Shown piece after piece: positions 48,212-59,366 of a stretch of DNA of 64,000 bases. Every line of letters begins with the position of its first letter. Position 1 is the stretch's first letter. The position numbers and the translations under genes were made by a program. Origin of the DNA: Pseudomonadota bacterium (GTDB taxonomy: Bacteria; Pseudomonadota; Gammaproteobacteria; Steroidobacterales; Steroidobacteraceae); assembly GCA_021816775.1 (NCBI GenBank), contig JAKAXA010000013.1:41565-105564 (forward strand), read 5' to 3'. The notes beneath the pieces were generated by a model, which saw only the letters and a program-made list of their open reading frames with translations, did no database searches and was not told the origin of the DNA.

Positions 48212-48409
48212 TCAGCCCCCCTGCATGGGCGCGAGCACTTCGAGCCGGTCGCCCTCGGCGAGCGCGGCGGCGGCGCGCGATGCGGCCGGCACGAACTCGC
48301 CGTTCACCGCCGTGGCAATGACCGCGTCGGCGAAGCCGAGCTCCGCGAGCGCCGCGGCAAGATCCGCGGCGCGCACTTCGCGCCATTCACCGTTGATCTG
48401 GATGTTCAA
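48212..48409 (-). CDS. thiS: Sulfur carrier ThiS
   Basis: MNIQINGEWREVRAADLAAALAELGFADAVIATAVNGEFVPAASRAAAALAEGDRLEVLAPMQGG with GG terminus. Confidence 0.93.
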   Translation of the reverse strand: MNIQINGEWREVRAADLAAALAELGFADAVIATAVNGEFVPAASRAAAALAEGDRLEVLAPMQGG

Positions 48410-49392
48410 TGCATCACCTGTGGGTCCTCGCGCCCCTCGAGCACGAACTCGGCGGCACGGCGCGCCAATGCCGGAGCGGCGAGGAACCCGTGCCGGAACA
48501 GGCCGTTGACGTACAGCGTGCCGCCGCGGCGCGTGAGGCGCGGCAGGTTGTCGGGAAAGGCCGGGCGCACTCCGGTGCCGATCTCGACGATTTCCGCCTC
48601 ACCGAAGGCCGGGTGCAGCGCATAGGCCGCCCCGAGCAGCTCGAGCATCGCGCGCGCCGAGATGCGGCTCGCCTGATCGCTCTCGATCATGGTCGCGCCG
48701 ATCATGTAGCGTCCGCTGCCCCGCGGCACTACGTACACCGGCGTGCGCGGATGCAGCACGCGGATGGTGCGCGTGAGCGTCAGGTCCGGCGCCTGGACGT
48801 GCAGCATCTCTCCCTTGACGCCGCGCAGATCGGTGAGCACGGCCCGCGCCCCGAGCCCGGTGCAGTCGATGACGCACTCGCCCTCCCGCGCACCGCCCTG
48901 CCCGCCCTCGGTGCCGAAGTGGATCGTGCCGCCGAAGCGGCGCACGCGCTCGGCGAGCGCCTCGAGCGCGGCGCGCGGATCGATGTGCGCCTCCTCCTTG
49001 AAGTAGAGCCCATGCTCGAAGCGTCCGGCGAGGTCCGGCTCGAGCGCCGCAATGCCCTCGGCATCGAGCCACTCGAAGTGCTCGGTCCGGCGCGCGAACT
49101 GCCTGAGCTCCCCGAGGTCGCGCGCGTGTGCGAGCACCAGAGTGCCGCGGCGCACCATGCCGGGGTACCTCTCGGCCCACCACGCGAAGCCCTCGTCCCC
49201 GAGCGCCACGATGTGCGGCGGGGCGCTCACTCGCTCGCACCAGGGCGCAAGCATGCCGCCGGCGAACCAGGAGCAGCCGGCCCCGCCGAGGGAGGCGTTG
49301 CGCTCGAACACCTCGACCGGGGCGCCGCGCTCGGCGAGCTCCACCGCGCAGGCAAGTCCGGCGACGCCGGCACCGATCACTGTGGCGCGCAT
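48406..49392 (-). CDS. thiO: Glycine oxidase ThiO
   Basis: MRATVIGAGVAGLACAVELAERGAPVEVFERN...YVVPRGSGRYMIGATMIESD. Confidence 0.92.
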   Translation of the reverse strand: MRATVIGAGVAGLACAVELAERGAPVEVFERNASLGGAGCSWFAGGMLAPWCERVSAPPHIVALGDEGFAWWAERYPGMVRRGTLVLAHARDLGELRQFARRTEHFEWLDAEGIAALEPDLAGRFEHGLYFKEEAHIDPRAALEALAERVRRFGGTIHFGTEGGQGGAREGECVIDCTGLGARAVLTDLRGVKGEMLHVQAPDLTLTRTIRVLHPRTPVYVVPRGSGRYMIGATMIESDQASRISARAMLELLGAAYALHPAFGEAEIVEIGTGVRPAFPDNLPRLTRRGGTLYVNGLFRHGFLAAPALARRAAEFVLEGREDPQVMH

Positions 49393-49395
49393 CGC

Positions 49396-51213
<1,818 letters not shown>

Positions 51214-51261
51214 TCAACCGCAGGAGACCCAGACACGCAGCCGCGAGAAAGCCCGCGAGAA

Positions 51262-51366
51262 CAACTTTCCTACGCCAGCATGAACTGGATCAGGTTCGAA
51301 GGGTCGCCGCGCCGCGCCTGCAGGCGCCATCGGCCTCTCAGCCCCTTGCCGGGGCTCCCCCAGTCA
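51262..51366 (-). ncRNA. TPP riboswitch (thi-box)
   Basis: Minus strand: GACTGGGGGAGCCCCGGCAAGGGGCTGAGAGGCC...GCGACCCTTCGAACCTGATCCAGTTCATGCTGGCGTAGGAAAG; upstream of thiC. Confidence 0.95.
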
Positions 51367-51683
51367 CGGCGCTGACGATAGTACGCCACCGCTCGCCGGT
51401 CAACGGCGTGCGCCGCAAGCGCGAACGCGGCCTGTCGCGCCGACCGCAATGGCGCAATGCATCCACCCCCCTTTGGATTCTCTCGATGTGCAGGCTCGCG
51501 GCCCGCAGTCGCTACGTGACACGCCGACGGAACTCGCCGGTCACGGTCTCGGGCGCCCCGCAAACCGCACCGCTCGCTCGCCAACCGGCACAAGCGCCCG
51601 GGCGCACCGGCGCCGCTGCGCCGCTCAGCGCACCGGCGATCGCGCCGCGTTGGCGGCCGCCGCAGGCGGCGCGCCGTGCCGCC

Positions 51684-52046
51684 TCACTCGCGGTGGATCG
51701 CGTGGCTGGCCTGACCGCCCTTGCGTCCCGCCTCGGCGGCGAGCTGGCGGTTCTGCGAGAAGCTGCGCTTCTCGTCCGGCACGCTCTGACCGCCCTTGCG
51801 GCCGGCTTCGGCGGCGAGGCGACGGTTCTGCGAGAAGCTGCGCTTCTCGTCCGGCACGCTCTGACCGCCCTTGCGGCCGGCTTCGGCGGCGAGGCGACGG
51901 TTCTGCGAGAAGCTGCGCTTGCCGTCGGGCACGGCCTTGCCGCCCATGCTGGCGATCTGGCGCTGGCGTTCGTGACTCATGGATGCAAATCCACGTCCAC
52001 TGGTCGCCTTCTGGGCTTGGGGTCCCTCATGAGCTGGGTGAATCAT
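51684..52046 (-). CDS. KGG-repeat stress-induced protein (GsiB/Con-10-like)
   Basis: Three ~25-aa repeats (RKGGQSVPDEKRSFSQNRRLAAEAG) plus MGGKAVPDGKRSFSQNRR. Confidence 0.88.
   Translation of the reverse strand: MIHPAHEGPQAQKATSGRGFASMSHERQRQIASMGGKAVPDGKRSFSQNRRLAAEAGRKGGQSVPDEKRSFSQNRRLAAEAGRKGGQSVPDEKRSFSQNRQLAAEAGRKGGQASHAIHRE
51713..51937. repeat. Three in-frame 75-bp tandem repeats within the KGG protein gene
   Basis: gaccgcccttgcg...ttctgcgagaagctgcgctt repeats start at 51713, 51788 and 51863. Confidence 0.92.
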
Positions 52047-52180
52047 GAGTGCTCTCCTTTGGTGGGACATAGAACGGGTTCGGGGGGGAACCCGCGGCGG
52101 CAGTGCCGCCGCTCAACATAAGACCCGCGGTAGGCCCCTCGGGTTCCTGCCACGTCTGCGCCCCCGGGAGGGGAGACGTC

Positions 52181-52864
52181 TCAGCCCCGAGCCGGTTTAA
52201 CCGCTTTCGTCGAAGTTCGTGGCTTTTTGGCCTCCATCTTTGCATCAATCGCGGCAATTTCACGCTTCAACACGACCTGCACATCGGCCGGCGGGTGCAT
52301 GGCCAGCAGCTTGCCGAAGCGGCTGCGCGCCAAGGCCAGATCGCCGCGGCGCATGGCCTCTGCGGCGCCGAAGAACAATGCCTTCGGTGAGTTCGGATCG
52401 ATGACCAGCGCCTGCTCGATCAGCTCCCCCGCCTTCCCGTTCAGCGAGGAATCCCGGATCAGTATCATCGCCTCGGCCTCGCCAATCAATGCCGGCGCGC
52501 TGCGCCCGCCGGCGACCGCGGCGGCGCGCTGGAACGCCCGTACCGCGAGCGGGTACTCCTGCAGCACCACATAGGATTTACCGAGCTTCAGCCAGTCATC
52601 GAGGTCCTTCGGGTGCTCATCGAGGTGATGGATGAGCTGCTCGACCGGCGATTCGGGTGAGGCGACGCCGGGATTGGCCTGCCATGACCAGTTGCTGAAC
52701 TTCACGTACATCGCCGCCGAGCCGCCGGCCAGCACCACGCATGAGAACAACGCCGCCCAATGCGCCGGCGGGCGCTGCGTGCGCAGCGGGCGGATGAGCG
52801 GAATCACGACCAGGCCGGCGGCGATGACAATCAGCATCGTCGCAAAGAGAATGAAGACGATCAT
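52181..52864 (-). CDS. ccmI: Cytochrome c maturation TPR protein CcmI
   Basis: Two TM segments then TPR: LDEHPKDLDDWLKLGKSYVVLQEYPLAVRAFQRAAAVAGG; operon position. Confidence 0.85.
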   Translation of the reverse strand: MIVFILFATMLIVIAAGLVVIPLIRPLRTQRPPAHWAALFSCVVLAGGSAAMYVKFSNWSWQANPGVASPESPVEQLIHHLDEHPKDLDDWLKLGKSYVVLQEYPLAVRAFQRAAAVAGGRSAPALIGEAEAMILIRDSSLNGKAGELIEQALVIDPNSPKALFFGAAEAMRRGDLALARSRFGKLLAMHPPADVQVVLKREIAAIDAKMEAKKPRTSTKAVKPARG

Positions 52865-53337
52865 CAGGTGTGCTTTCCCGGGCCGGCTAGCCCGTCATCG
52901 AGGGACTCATCCTCGTCGTTGTCGTCACGAGCCGCCAGTGCCGCACGGCGGCGGATCACCCACGCGGCGCTCAGCGCGCCGGTGGCGAGCAGCACCACCG
53001 GGGCGAGCCAGAGCCACGCGGTCTTCAGCACGAACGGCGGCTTGAAGAGGATGAAGTAGCCGTAGCGCGAGACGAAGAAATTGCGGATCTGCTGATCGGT
53101 GGCGCCGGCGAGCAGCATCTGGCGGATCTGCCGGCGCATATCTGCCGCCAGACTGACCGGGGAGTTCGCGAGCGACTCGTCCTGGCATTGCATGCAGCGG
53201 AAGCCGTGGATCAGCCGCTCGTAGCGGACCTCGAGCGCGGGAGTCGGCATGCGCGTCGGAGCGATGGCGTGCGCGAACGGCGCGGCCAGCAGCAGCACCG
53301 CGGCGAGCGCCCCGCTGCGTAGCCCAGCGCGCATCAT
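52864..53337 (-). CDS. ccmH: Cytochrome c maturation protein CcmH
   Basis: RLIHGFRCMQCQDESLANSPVSLAADMRRQIRQMLLAGATDQQIRNFFVSRYGYFILFKPPF. Confidence 0.95.
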   Translation of the reverse strand: MMRAGLRSGALAAVLLLAAPFAHAIAPTRMPTPALEVRYERLIHGFRCMQCQDESLANSPVSLAADMRRQIRQMLLAGATDQQIRNFFVSRYGYFILFKPPFVLKTAWLWLAPVVLLATGALSAAWVIRRRAALAARDDNDEDESLDDGLAGPGKHT

Positions 53338-53876
53338 GAGCCGCTCACCGCAGGGGCTGCCGGCAGGCGCGGCAGGAAATCCCGCGCCCAGGCGCGCGGG
53401 GTGATCGGACCGATGTACTTGTACACGATGATGCCCTGGGGATTGACGAGGAAGGTCTCAGGCGCCCCGTACACGCCCCAATGGATCGCCTCGAGTCCGC
53501 CCGGGTCGAAGGCGATCTGCTGATAGGGATTGCCCTTGGCCTGCAAATAGGCGATCGCCTGGCGGCGGCTGTCCTTCCAGTCGAGCCCGATCAGGGGCAC
53601 GACGCCCGTGCGGGCGATGGCGAGCAGCTCCGGCTCCTCGATGTGGCACGAGACGCACCAGGTGCCCCAGACGTTAAACAGGTACCAGTGCCCGCGCAGC
53701 GCGGCGGTGCTGACCTGCTTGCCCGGATCGCTCAGGCTCGGCAGCGAGAAGCTCGGGGCGGGCTTGCCGATCAGCGGCGAGGGCACCAGATCCTTGCGCG
53801 GCGCCTGATGGATGCCGAGGGCGAGCAGCACCACGAGCACCGCGAACAGCGCCACCGGAATGAAGTAACGGATCAT
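53334..53876 (-). CDS. ccmG: Thiol:disulfide interchange protein CcmG/DsbE
   Basis: HWYLFNVWGTWCVSCHIEEPELLAIARTGVVPLIGLDWKDSRRQAIAYL. Confidence 0.94.
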   Translation of the reverse strand: MIRYFIPVALFAVLVVLLALGIHQAPRKDLVPSPLIGKPAPSFSLPSLSDPGKQVSTAALRGHWYLFNVWGTWCVSCHIEEPELLAIARTGVVPLIGLDWKDSRRQAIAYLQAKGNPYQQIAFDPGGLEAIHWGVYGAPETFLVNPQGIIVYKYIGPITPRAWARDFLPRLPAAPAVSGS

Positions 53877-55831
53877 CGCACCTTGCCCCCGGCGAGCGCT
53901 CCGGCCGCCTGATCCGCGGCCGGCTCGGCGATGCGGTAGCGCCGATCGGTGAGTGCGATGAGCCCGCCGCCGGCCATGATGAGCGCTGCGATCCAGATAT
54001 AGAGCACCAGCGGGCGAACCTGCAGACGGAAGCTCCAGCGGCCATCGCCGAGATCCTGACCCAGGGCCACCAGGATGTTGCTGCCGCGATTGATGAAGAT
54101 CGCCGAATGCGTGATGGCCATGTGCTGCACCCAATAGTTGCGCTTCTGCGGGTACATCACGGTCACCGCTCGGCCGTCGCGCGTGACGATCACCTTGGCC
54201 TGCTCGCCGCTGTAATCCGGGCCGTAAAGCGATTTGACGCCCTGGAACTGGAACGCGTAGCCGCCGTCGCGGGCCATCATCCCGCTCCTCAGCGCCACGT
54301 CCTGCTCGGCCGTGAACGCCTGCACGCTGGTGAGGGAGAACACGAACAGGCCGAGGCCGATGTGCGCGACGGTCATGCCGAGCACCGCGCGAGGAATGGC
54401 GATCCGCCGGCGCAGCCGATCGATCGGATCGATCAGCGAGGCGAGGATGATCCACGCCCCGAGCGTCATGCCCACCGGCGAGAGCACGCCCGCCCCGGTG
54501 AACACTCCGAAGGCCACCGCGCAGCCGATGAGCGCCGCGGCGGCGAGCGTCACGAGCAGCAGGCGGCCGCGCCCGCCGAGGCCGCCACGCTTCCAGCGCG
54601 CATGAATCCCGAACGGCAGCAGCGCCAGCAGCGGCAGCATCGAGATGAGGAACGTCGGGTTGAAGTAAGGCGGACCGACCGAGAGCTTACCCAGCCCGAA
54701 GGCGTTGGAGATGATCGGCGCCATCTCTCCGGCGAACACCGTGCCGCAGGCGGTCACCAGCAGGATGTTGTTGAACAGCAGAAACGACTCGCGCGCGGTG
54801 AGCTCGAAGCCGGCCTCGGACTGCATCTTCGGCGCCCGCCAGGCATAGAGCGCGAGCGCCGCCCCGATCATGATGCCGAGGAAACCGAGGAGAAACTCCC
54901 CGCGCCCGGGGCTCGCCACGAACGAGTGCACCGAGATGAGCACCCCGGAGCGCACCAGGAAGGTGCCGACGAGGCTCAAGGAGAACCCGAGCACCGCCAG
55001 CAGCAGCGTCCAGCTCTTGAACAGGCCGCGCTTCTCGGTCACCGCGAGCGAGTGGATGAGCGCGGTGGCCATCAGCCACGGCATGAACGAGGCGTTCTCC
55101 ACGGGGTCCCAGAACCAGAACCCGCCCCAGCCGAGCGTGTAATACGCCCACCAGCTGCCGAGGGCGATGCCGCAGGTGAGGAAGGCCCAGGCCGCCGTGG
55201 TCCACGGGCGTGTCCAGCGCGCCCACTCCCGATCGAGCCGCCCCTCGAGCAGCGCCGCCCCGGCGAACGCGAAGGCCACCGACAGGCCGACGTACCCGGT
55301 GTAGAGCAGTGGCGGGTGCGCGGCGAGCCCGGGATCCTGCAGCAGCGGGTTCAGCCCCAGCCCGTCCGCCCAGGGCGGATCGAGGCGCACGAAGGGATTT
55401 GACGTCAGCACGGTGTAGAGCAGAAAGCCGAGGCTGACCGCCCCCAGTACGCCGAGCACGCGCGCGGCGAAGTCGCGCGGCAGGCGCAGGGTGCCGAAGG
55501 CCGTCGCCACCGTCCAGCAGCCGAGCAGGAAGATCCACAGCAGCAGCGAGCCGGAGTGCGCTCCCCAGACGCCGGCGATGCGGTAGAACAGCGGCAGCGC
55601 GGAGTTGGAATTCTCGGCCACGTACCGCACCGAGAAGTCATTCTCGATGAACGAGCTCACCAGGCAGCCCATCGCGGTGGCGACCATGACGAACTGGCCG
55701 GCCACCGCCGGCACCACCGCGGCGGTCCACCTGTCACGCCGAAGAGCGGGCCCGGCGATGCCAAACAGCGCCTGCAGCCCGGCGAGCAGCAGCGCGAGGA
55801 TGAGCGCGAATTGCCCGAGCTCCGGGATCAC
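53873..55831 (-). CDS. ccmF: Heme lyase CcmF
   Basis: GIALGSWWAYYTLGWGGFWFWDPVENASFMPWLMATALIHSLAVTEKRG. Confidence 0.97.
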   Translation of the reverse strand: MIPELGQFALILALLLAGLQALFGIAGPALRRDRWTAAVVPAVAGQFVMVATAMGCLVSSFIENDFSVRYVAENSNSALPLFYRIAGVWGAHSGSLLLWIFLLGCWTVATAFGTLRLPRDFAARVLGVLGAVSLGFLLYTVLTSNPFVRLDPPWADGLGLNPLLQDPGLAAHPPLLYTGYVGLSVAFAFAGAALLEGRLDREWARWTRPWTTAAWAFLTCGIALGSWWAYYTLGWGGFWFWDPVENASFMPWLMATALIHSLAVTEKRGLFKSWTLLLAVLGFSLSLVGTFLVRSGVLISVHSFVASPGRGEFLLGFLGIMIGAALALYAWRAPKMQSEAGFELTARESFLLFNNILLVTACGTVFAGEMAPIISNAFGLGKLSVGPPYFNPTFLISMLPLLALLPFGIHARWKRGGLGGRGRLLLVTLAAAALIGCAVAFGVFTGAGVLSPVGMTLGAWIILASLIDPIDRLRRRIAIPRAVLGMTVAHIGLGLFVFSLTSVQAFTAEQDVALRSGMMARDGGYAFQFQGVKSLYGPDYSGEQAKVIVTRDGRAVTVMYPQKRNYWVQHMAITHSAIFINRGSNILVALGQDLGDGRWSFRLQVRPLVLYIWIAALIMAGGGLIALTDRRYRIAEPAADQAAGALAGGKVR

Positions 55832-56334
55832 CGCGCGTACTCCGTTGCGGCGACGACGCTGTGGTTCACCGTATGCGCCTGCACGGCGAGCGCCGGATCG
55901 CGCGAGTCGCCGTGACGGATGCCCCAGGCCTGGTGGATGCCGGGCGGACGGTAGTACTGATCGTGCTTGGCGAGCACCTGGTCGGCGAGGAACACCCCAT
56001 CGGGCAGCAGCTTGCCGTGCACGATCACGCCGGAGTTCTCGCGGAACAGGTCCGGCAGCACGCCGGTGTACTCGACCGGAATCTCATGCTTGAAGTCCGT
56101 GACCATGAAGCGCACCTCCATGCTGCCGGGCTTGCGCTGCACGCTGCCCTTGGCCACCATCCCCCCGAGGCGAAACGACTCGCCCACCGGCGCCTTGCCC
56201 GCGGCCACTTGGCTCGGCACGAAGTAGAAGGTCACGTTCTGGCGAAACGCCGAGAGGGCGAGACCGCCGGCGAGCGAGACGCCCGCGAGAATCCCGATGA
56301 CCAGCAGCAGCCTGCGGCGTCGAGTCGGTGTCAT
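55828..56334 (-). CDS. ccmE: Cytochrome c maturation protein CcmE
   Basis: VGESFRLGGMVAKGSVQRKPGSMEVRFMVTDFKHEIPVEYTGVLPDLFRENSGVIVHGKL...VLAKHDQYYRPP. Confidence 0.96.
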   Translation of the reverse strand: MTPTRRRRLLLVIGILAGVSLAGGLALSAFRQNVTFYFVPSQVAAGKAPVGESFRLGGMVAKGSVQRKPGSMEVRFMVTDFKHEIPVEYTGVLPDLFRENSGVIVHGKLLPDGVFLADQVLAKHDQYYRPPGIHQAWGIRHGDSRDPALAVQAHTVNHSVVAATEYAR

Positions 56335-56492
56335 GATTCCTCCTGCATCTCCAGTCTGCGCTGCGCCGCGCGCCGCGCCCGCGCGAGCAGCTGCTTCGCC
56401 CAATAGATGTTCAGGCCCATCACCCCGAGCGTGACCGCATAGGCCGGCCAGACCCACGGGTAGTACCCGCCCATGTCGAGAAATCTCATCAT
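56331..56492 (-). CDS. ccmD: Heme exporter protein CcmD
   Basis: Small ORF MRFLDMGGYYPWVWPAYAVTLGVMGLNIYWAKQLLARARRAARRRLEMQEES between ccmC and ccmE; below the ORF-track length cut. Confidence 0.88.
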   Translation of the reverse strand: MMRFLDMGGYYPWVWPAYAVTLGVMGLNIYWAKQLLARARRAAQRRLEMQEES

Positions 56493-57265
56493 GCGCCGAT
56501 CTCCTCTCCCGCCCAGCGCCCGCCCGGCTCGCCGCCGAGCGCCGCGCTGACCCAGCGCGCCGCCCGCTCGCGGTTGAGCACCTCAGCGCGCAGCCGCATC
56601 AGCAGCACCGCGCCGAAGAAGAGCGTGAACCCGAGGAACATGATGAGCAGCGGCACCAGCATCGAGGGCGGCATGGTGGGCTTGCCGAGATACATGACCG
56701 AGGGGCCCTGATGCAGGGAATTCCACCACACCACTGAATAATGAATGATGGGCACGTTGATGACCCCCACCACCGCGAGCACCGCGCTCACGCGGTCCGC
56801 CCGCTGCAGGTCCTCGAACGCCGCCCGCAGCCCCATGTAGCCCAGATACAGAAAGAACAATAGCAGCTCGGAGGTCAGACGCGGGTCCCATTGCCAGTAC
56901 GTGCCCCACATCGGCTTGCCCCAGAGCGAGCCGGTCACCAGCGTCGCGAATGTGAAGGAGGCGCCGATCGGCGCTGCGGCTGCTGCGAGCGCGTGCGCCA
57001 CTTTCATGCGCCAGATCAGGCCGATCCCGCCCGCCACCGCCATGAGCGTATACACCATGAGCGACAGCCACGCACTGGGGGCATGTACGTACATGATGCG
57101 ATACGCGTCCCCCTGCTGATAATCCGGCGGGGCGAGCCAGAGCCCCCCGATGAGCCCGGCGATGATCAGGATCGCGGCGGGCCAGGCGAACCAGGGGGTC
57201 AGCCGCCCGGCGGTGCGGTACACGTGCGGGGGGGATGCGAGTCGGTGAAACCAGGTCCAGGCCAT
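56489..57265 (-). CDS. ccmC: Heme exporter protein CcmC
   Basis: MYVHAPSAWLSLMVYTLMAVAGG...WGTYWQWDPRLTSELLLFFLYLGYMGLR. Confidence 0.96.
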   Translation of the reverse strand: MAWTWFHRLASPPHVYRTAGRLTPWFAWPAAILIIAGLIGGLWLAPPDYQQGDAYRIMYVHAPSAWLSLMVYTLMAVAGGIGLIWRMKVAHALAAAAAPIGASFTFATLVTGSLWGKPMWGTYWQWDPRLTSELLLFFLYLGYMGLRAAFEDLQRADRVSAVLAVVGVINVPIIHYSVVWWNSLHQGPSVMYLGKPTMPPSMLVPLLIMFLGFTLFFGAVLLMRLRAEVLNRERAARWVSAALGGEPGGRWAGEEIGA

Positions 57266-57278
57266 TACAGGTGAGCCC

Positions 57279-58016
57279 TCACTCGAGATTGATGCGCACG
57301 GCCGCCGCCGCCGCAAGCGGCGCGAGGGTCATGCCGAATACCGCCAGGGCGGCCAACAAGGTGAGCGGCGCGCCGTAGGGCTCACCGCGGATCGCCAGCT
57401 GCGTCGCGTGGGCGCCGAAGATCAGCACCGGGATGGCGAGCGGCAGCGTCAGCAGCGACAGCAGCGCGCCGGCACGGCGCACCCCCAGGGTGAGCGCCGC
57501 CCCAATCGCCCCGAGCAGACTCAGCGTTACCGTGCCGAGCGTCACCGAGGCGAGAATGCCAGGCAGCGCGCGCCCCGGCACACCGAGCGCGACGCCGGCG
57601 ATCGGCGCCATCAGCGCCAGCGGCAGCCCGGTGAGCAGCCAGTGTGCAGCTGTCTTGGCCGAGAGCAATCCCGTCAGCGCGCGACCCGAGAGCGCGTACT
57701 GCTCGAGCGTGCCGTCCTGGGCGTCGTCGCGGAACAGGAACTCCAGTGCGAGCAACGAGGCGAGCAGCGCCGCGGCCCACAGCACGCCCGAGGCGATGTG
57801 GCGTAAGCGGCTGAGCTCCGGGGTGATGGCGAGCGGAAAGAGCGTGGTCACCATCGCGAAGAAGGCGAGCGGCTGGACCAGCTGGCTCGCCTTGCGGAAC
57901 GCGAGCCTGAGGTCGCGCTCGAGCATCAGGCGGGCCACCCCCCAGGCCGAGGGCGCCGAGCCGCGTCCCAGCTGCACGCTCGGCAGCGCGGCTTGCATGA
58001 CATTCACCTCAGCCAC
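57279..58016 (-). CDS. ccmB: Heme exporter protein CcmB
   Basis: LMLERDLRLAFRKASQLVQPLAFFAMVTTLFPLAITPE...LEFLFRDDAQDGTLEQYALS. Confidence 0.94.
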   Translation of the reverse strand: MAEVNVMQAALPSVQLGRGSAPSAWGVARLMLERDLRLAFRKASQLVQPLAFFAMVTTLFPLAITPELSRLRHIASGVLWAAALLASLLALEFLFRDDAQDGTLEQYALSGRALTGLLSAKTAAHWLLTGLPLALMAPIAGVALGVPGRALPGILASVTLGTVTLSLLGAIGAALTLGVRRAGALLSLLTLPLAIPVLIFGAHATQLAIRGEPYGAPLTLLAALAVFGMTLAPLAAAAAVRINLE

Positions 58017-58638
58017 CTCCCAGCTCCAATCGTCTCAGTCCCCGCTCGGACACCGCAAGCGGATGGTGCACGGCGGCCATGGCCAGCCCGCCGGCGGCGA
58101 GGTGTTCATCGATCAGGGTGCCCACCAGTTGCTGGCCTTCGACATCCAGATTGGTGGTAGGTTCATCGAGAAGCCATAGCGGCACGGCCATCAGGAGGAG
58201 CCCCGCGAGCGCCACGCGCCGCTTCTGCCCGGCCGAGAGCGTGCGGACCGGCCGGTCCGACCAGCGCTGGCCCCCGACCCGCTCGAGCGCCCTCTCGAGC
58301 TCGGAGCGCGCGAAGCGCCGGCGAACCCCGACCCAATAATGCAGGTTCTCGCGCCCGGTGAGCTCCATTTTCAACGGCGGCTCATGCCCGAGATACGCCA
58401 TCTGACTGTGAAAGCCGGGCAGATCCCGGTGCACGTCCTCGCCCCGCCAGCGGATCTGGCCGCCCTCCGGATAGGACAGACCGCACACCGTGCGCAGCAG
58501 GCTCGTCTTGCCGGCCCCGTTCGGGCCTGACAGTTGCAGGCACTCCCCGCTGTTGACCGAAAAGCCGACGCCGCGCAATACATGCCGCTCGCCACGCCAT
58601 AGGTGGAGATTTTCGACCTGGAGCATCGCCTCGGACAT
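58009..58638 (-). CDS. ccmA: Heme ABC exporter ATP-binding protein CcmA
   Basis: LQLSGPNGAGKTSLLRTVCGLSYPEGG...LSAGQKRRVALAGLLLMAVPLWLLDEPTTNLD. Confidence 0.95.
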   Translation of the reverse strand: MSEAMLQVENLHLWRGERHVLRGVGFSVNSGECLQLSGPNGAGKTSLLRTVCGLSYPEGGQIRWRGEDVHRDLPGFHSQMAYLGHEPPLKMELTGRENLHYWVGVRRRFARSELERALERVGGQRWSDRPVRTLSAGQKRRVALAGLLLMAVPLWLLDEPTTNLDVEGQQLVGTLIDEHLAAGGLAMAAVHHPLAVSERGLRRLELGGG

Positions 58639-58805
58639 GCCGCTTGTGGACCCATCACAGTCTCGATGGGCCGTAAGTCTCGCCAATTCGGGCATTTATC
58701 TCCATAGGCAGTCGGCAACCCCCCGTACGTAAGGGTGCGTATTGCACTGCCCCGCCCTTGGGTCCCTGTGGATCCGGCGCTCGGGTAGAATCAGCCGCCT
58801 GCCCT

Positions 58806-59156
58806 GCCCGGGTGGCGAAATAGGTAGACGCAAGGGACTTAACAAAAGTTGAGCACCCGGGGCGGAAACGCCCGGTGTGAATGGGGTCAAAGTCGGTGGA
58901 CCAGCAGCACGTTGCGGTGGCTGCAATACCGAGCTAAGCCGCGGCCCGCGGGGGGCGCGGAAAGTGTAGAGACTTGACGGCCCCTGCCTAAACCGCGCGG
59001 CGCGCACCGATGCGGCAGGGCAAAGGTAAAGTCCAGACCCCAAATGCGCGCCGGCCGGCAACAGGACCGAGCAGCGTGCAGCGGCGTAAGCCGTAGCGGG
59101 TACGAAAATCCCTCGGGGGCAACCCCATGCCGGTTCGAGTCCGGCCCCGGGCACCA
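58806..59156 (+). tRNA. tRNA-Leu(UAA), split by a group I intron; encoded CCA
   Basis: 5' exon GCCCGGGTGGCGAAATAGGTAGACGCAAGGGACTT (58806-58840) + 3' exon AAAATCCCTCGGGGGCAACCCCATGCCGGTTCGAGTCCGGCCCCGGGCACCA (59105-59156); acceptor GCCCGGG/CCCGGGC, anticodon stem AGGGA/TCCCT, loop CTTAAAA, T-arm GCCGG-TTCGAGT-CCGGC. Confidence 0.95.
58841..59104 (+). ncRNA. Group I self-splicing intron (IC3-like) in the tRNA-Leu anticodon loop
   Basis: P3 GGGGTC/GGCCCC, P7 GACTT/AAGTC in GTGTAGAGACTTGACGGCCCC...GGTAAAGTCCAGACC, P8 CCCTGCC/GGCAGGG, GAAA-capped P2, terminal G at 59104. Confidence 0.93.
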
Positions 59157-59366
59157 GGTGGGTTCAACCTCCACCTTCCCTGCCCGTCCTCCAACATCCC
59201 AACATTGCGCGGAAACACTGGAAATCGTAGGGTTTCCAGAGCGACGCGCGCCGACACCCGTCTACCGCCATCCAAGGGCATGATAACACGCCTGAGGTGC
59301 GAAAAGTGGGGTAAGGCGGGTCGGTGTGAGTCCCGGTTACCCCAAAGGGCTGGTGGAGCTGCGCCA

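Noticed and set aside
51713-51937. Tandem repeats as a possible CRISPR array
   Set aside because: Units are contiguous, in frame and encode KGG motifs; there are no spacers.
54107-55402. 431-aa plus-strand ORF opposite ccmF
   Set aside because: Antisense shadow of CcmF.
59127-59366. N-terminal extension of the integrase ORF into the tRNA
   Set aside because: Typical DUF4102 integrase start (MLSDAKIRSLRPKE) is at 59367; the upstream part lies in tRNA/att sequence.
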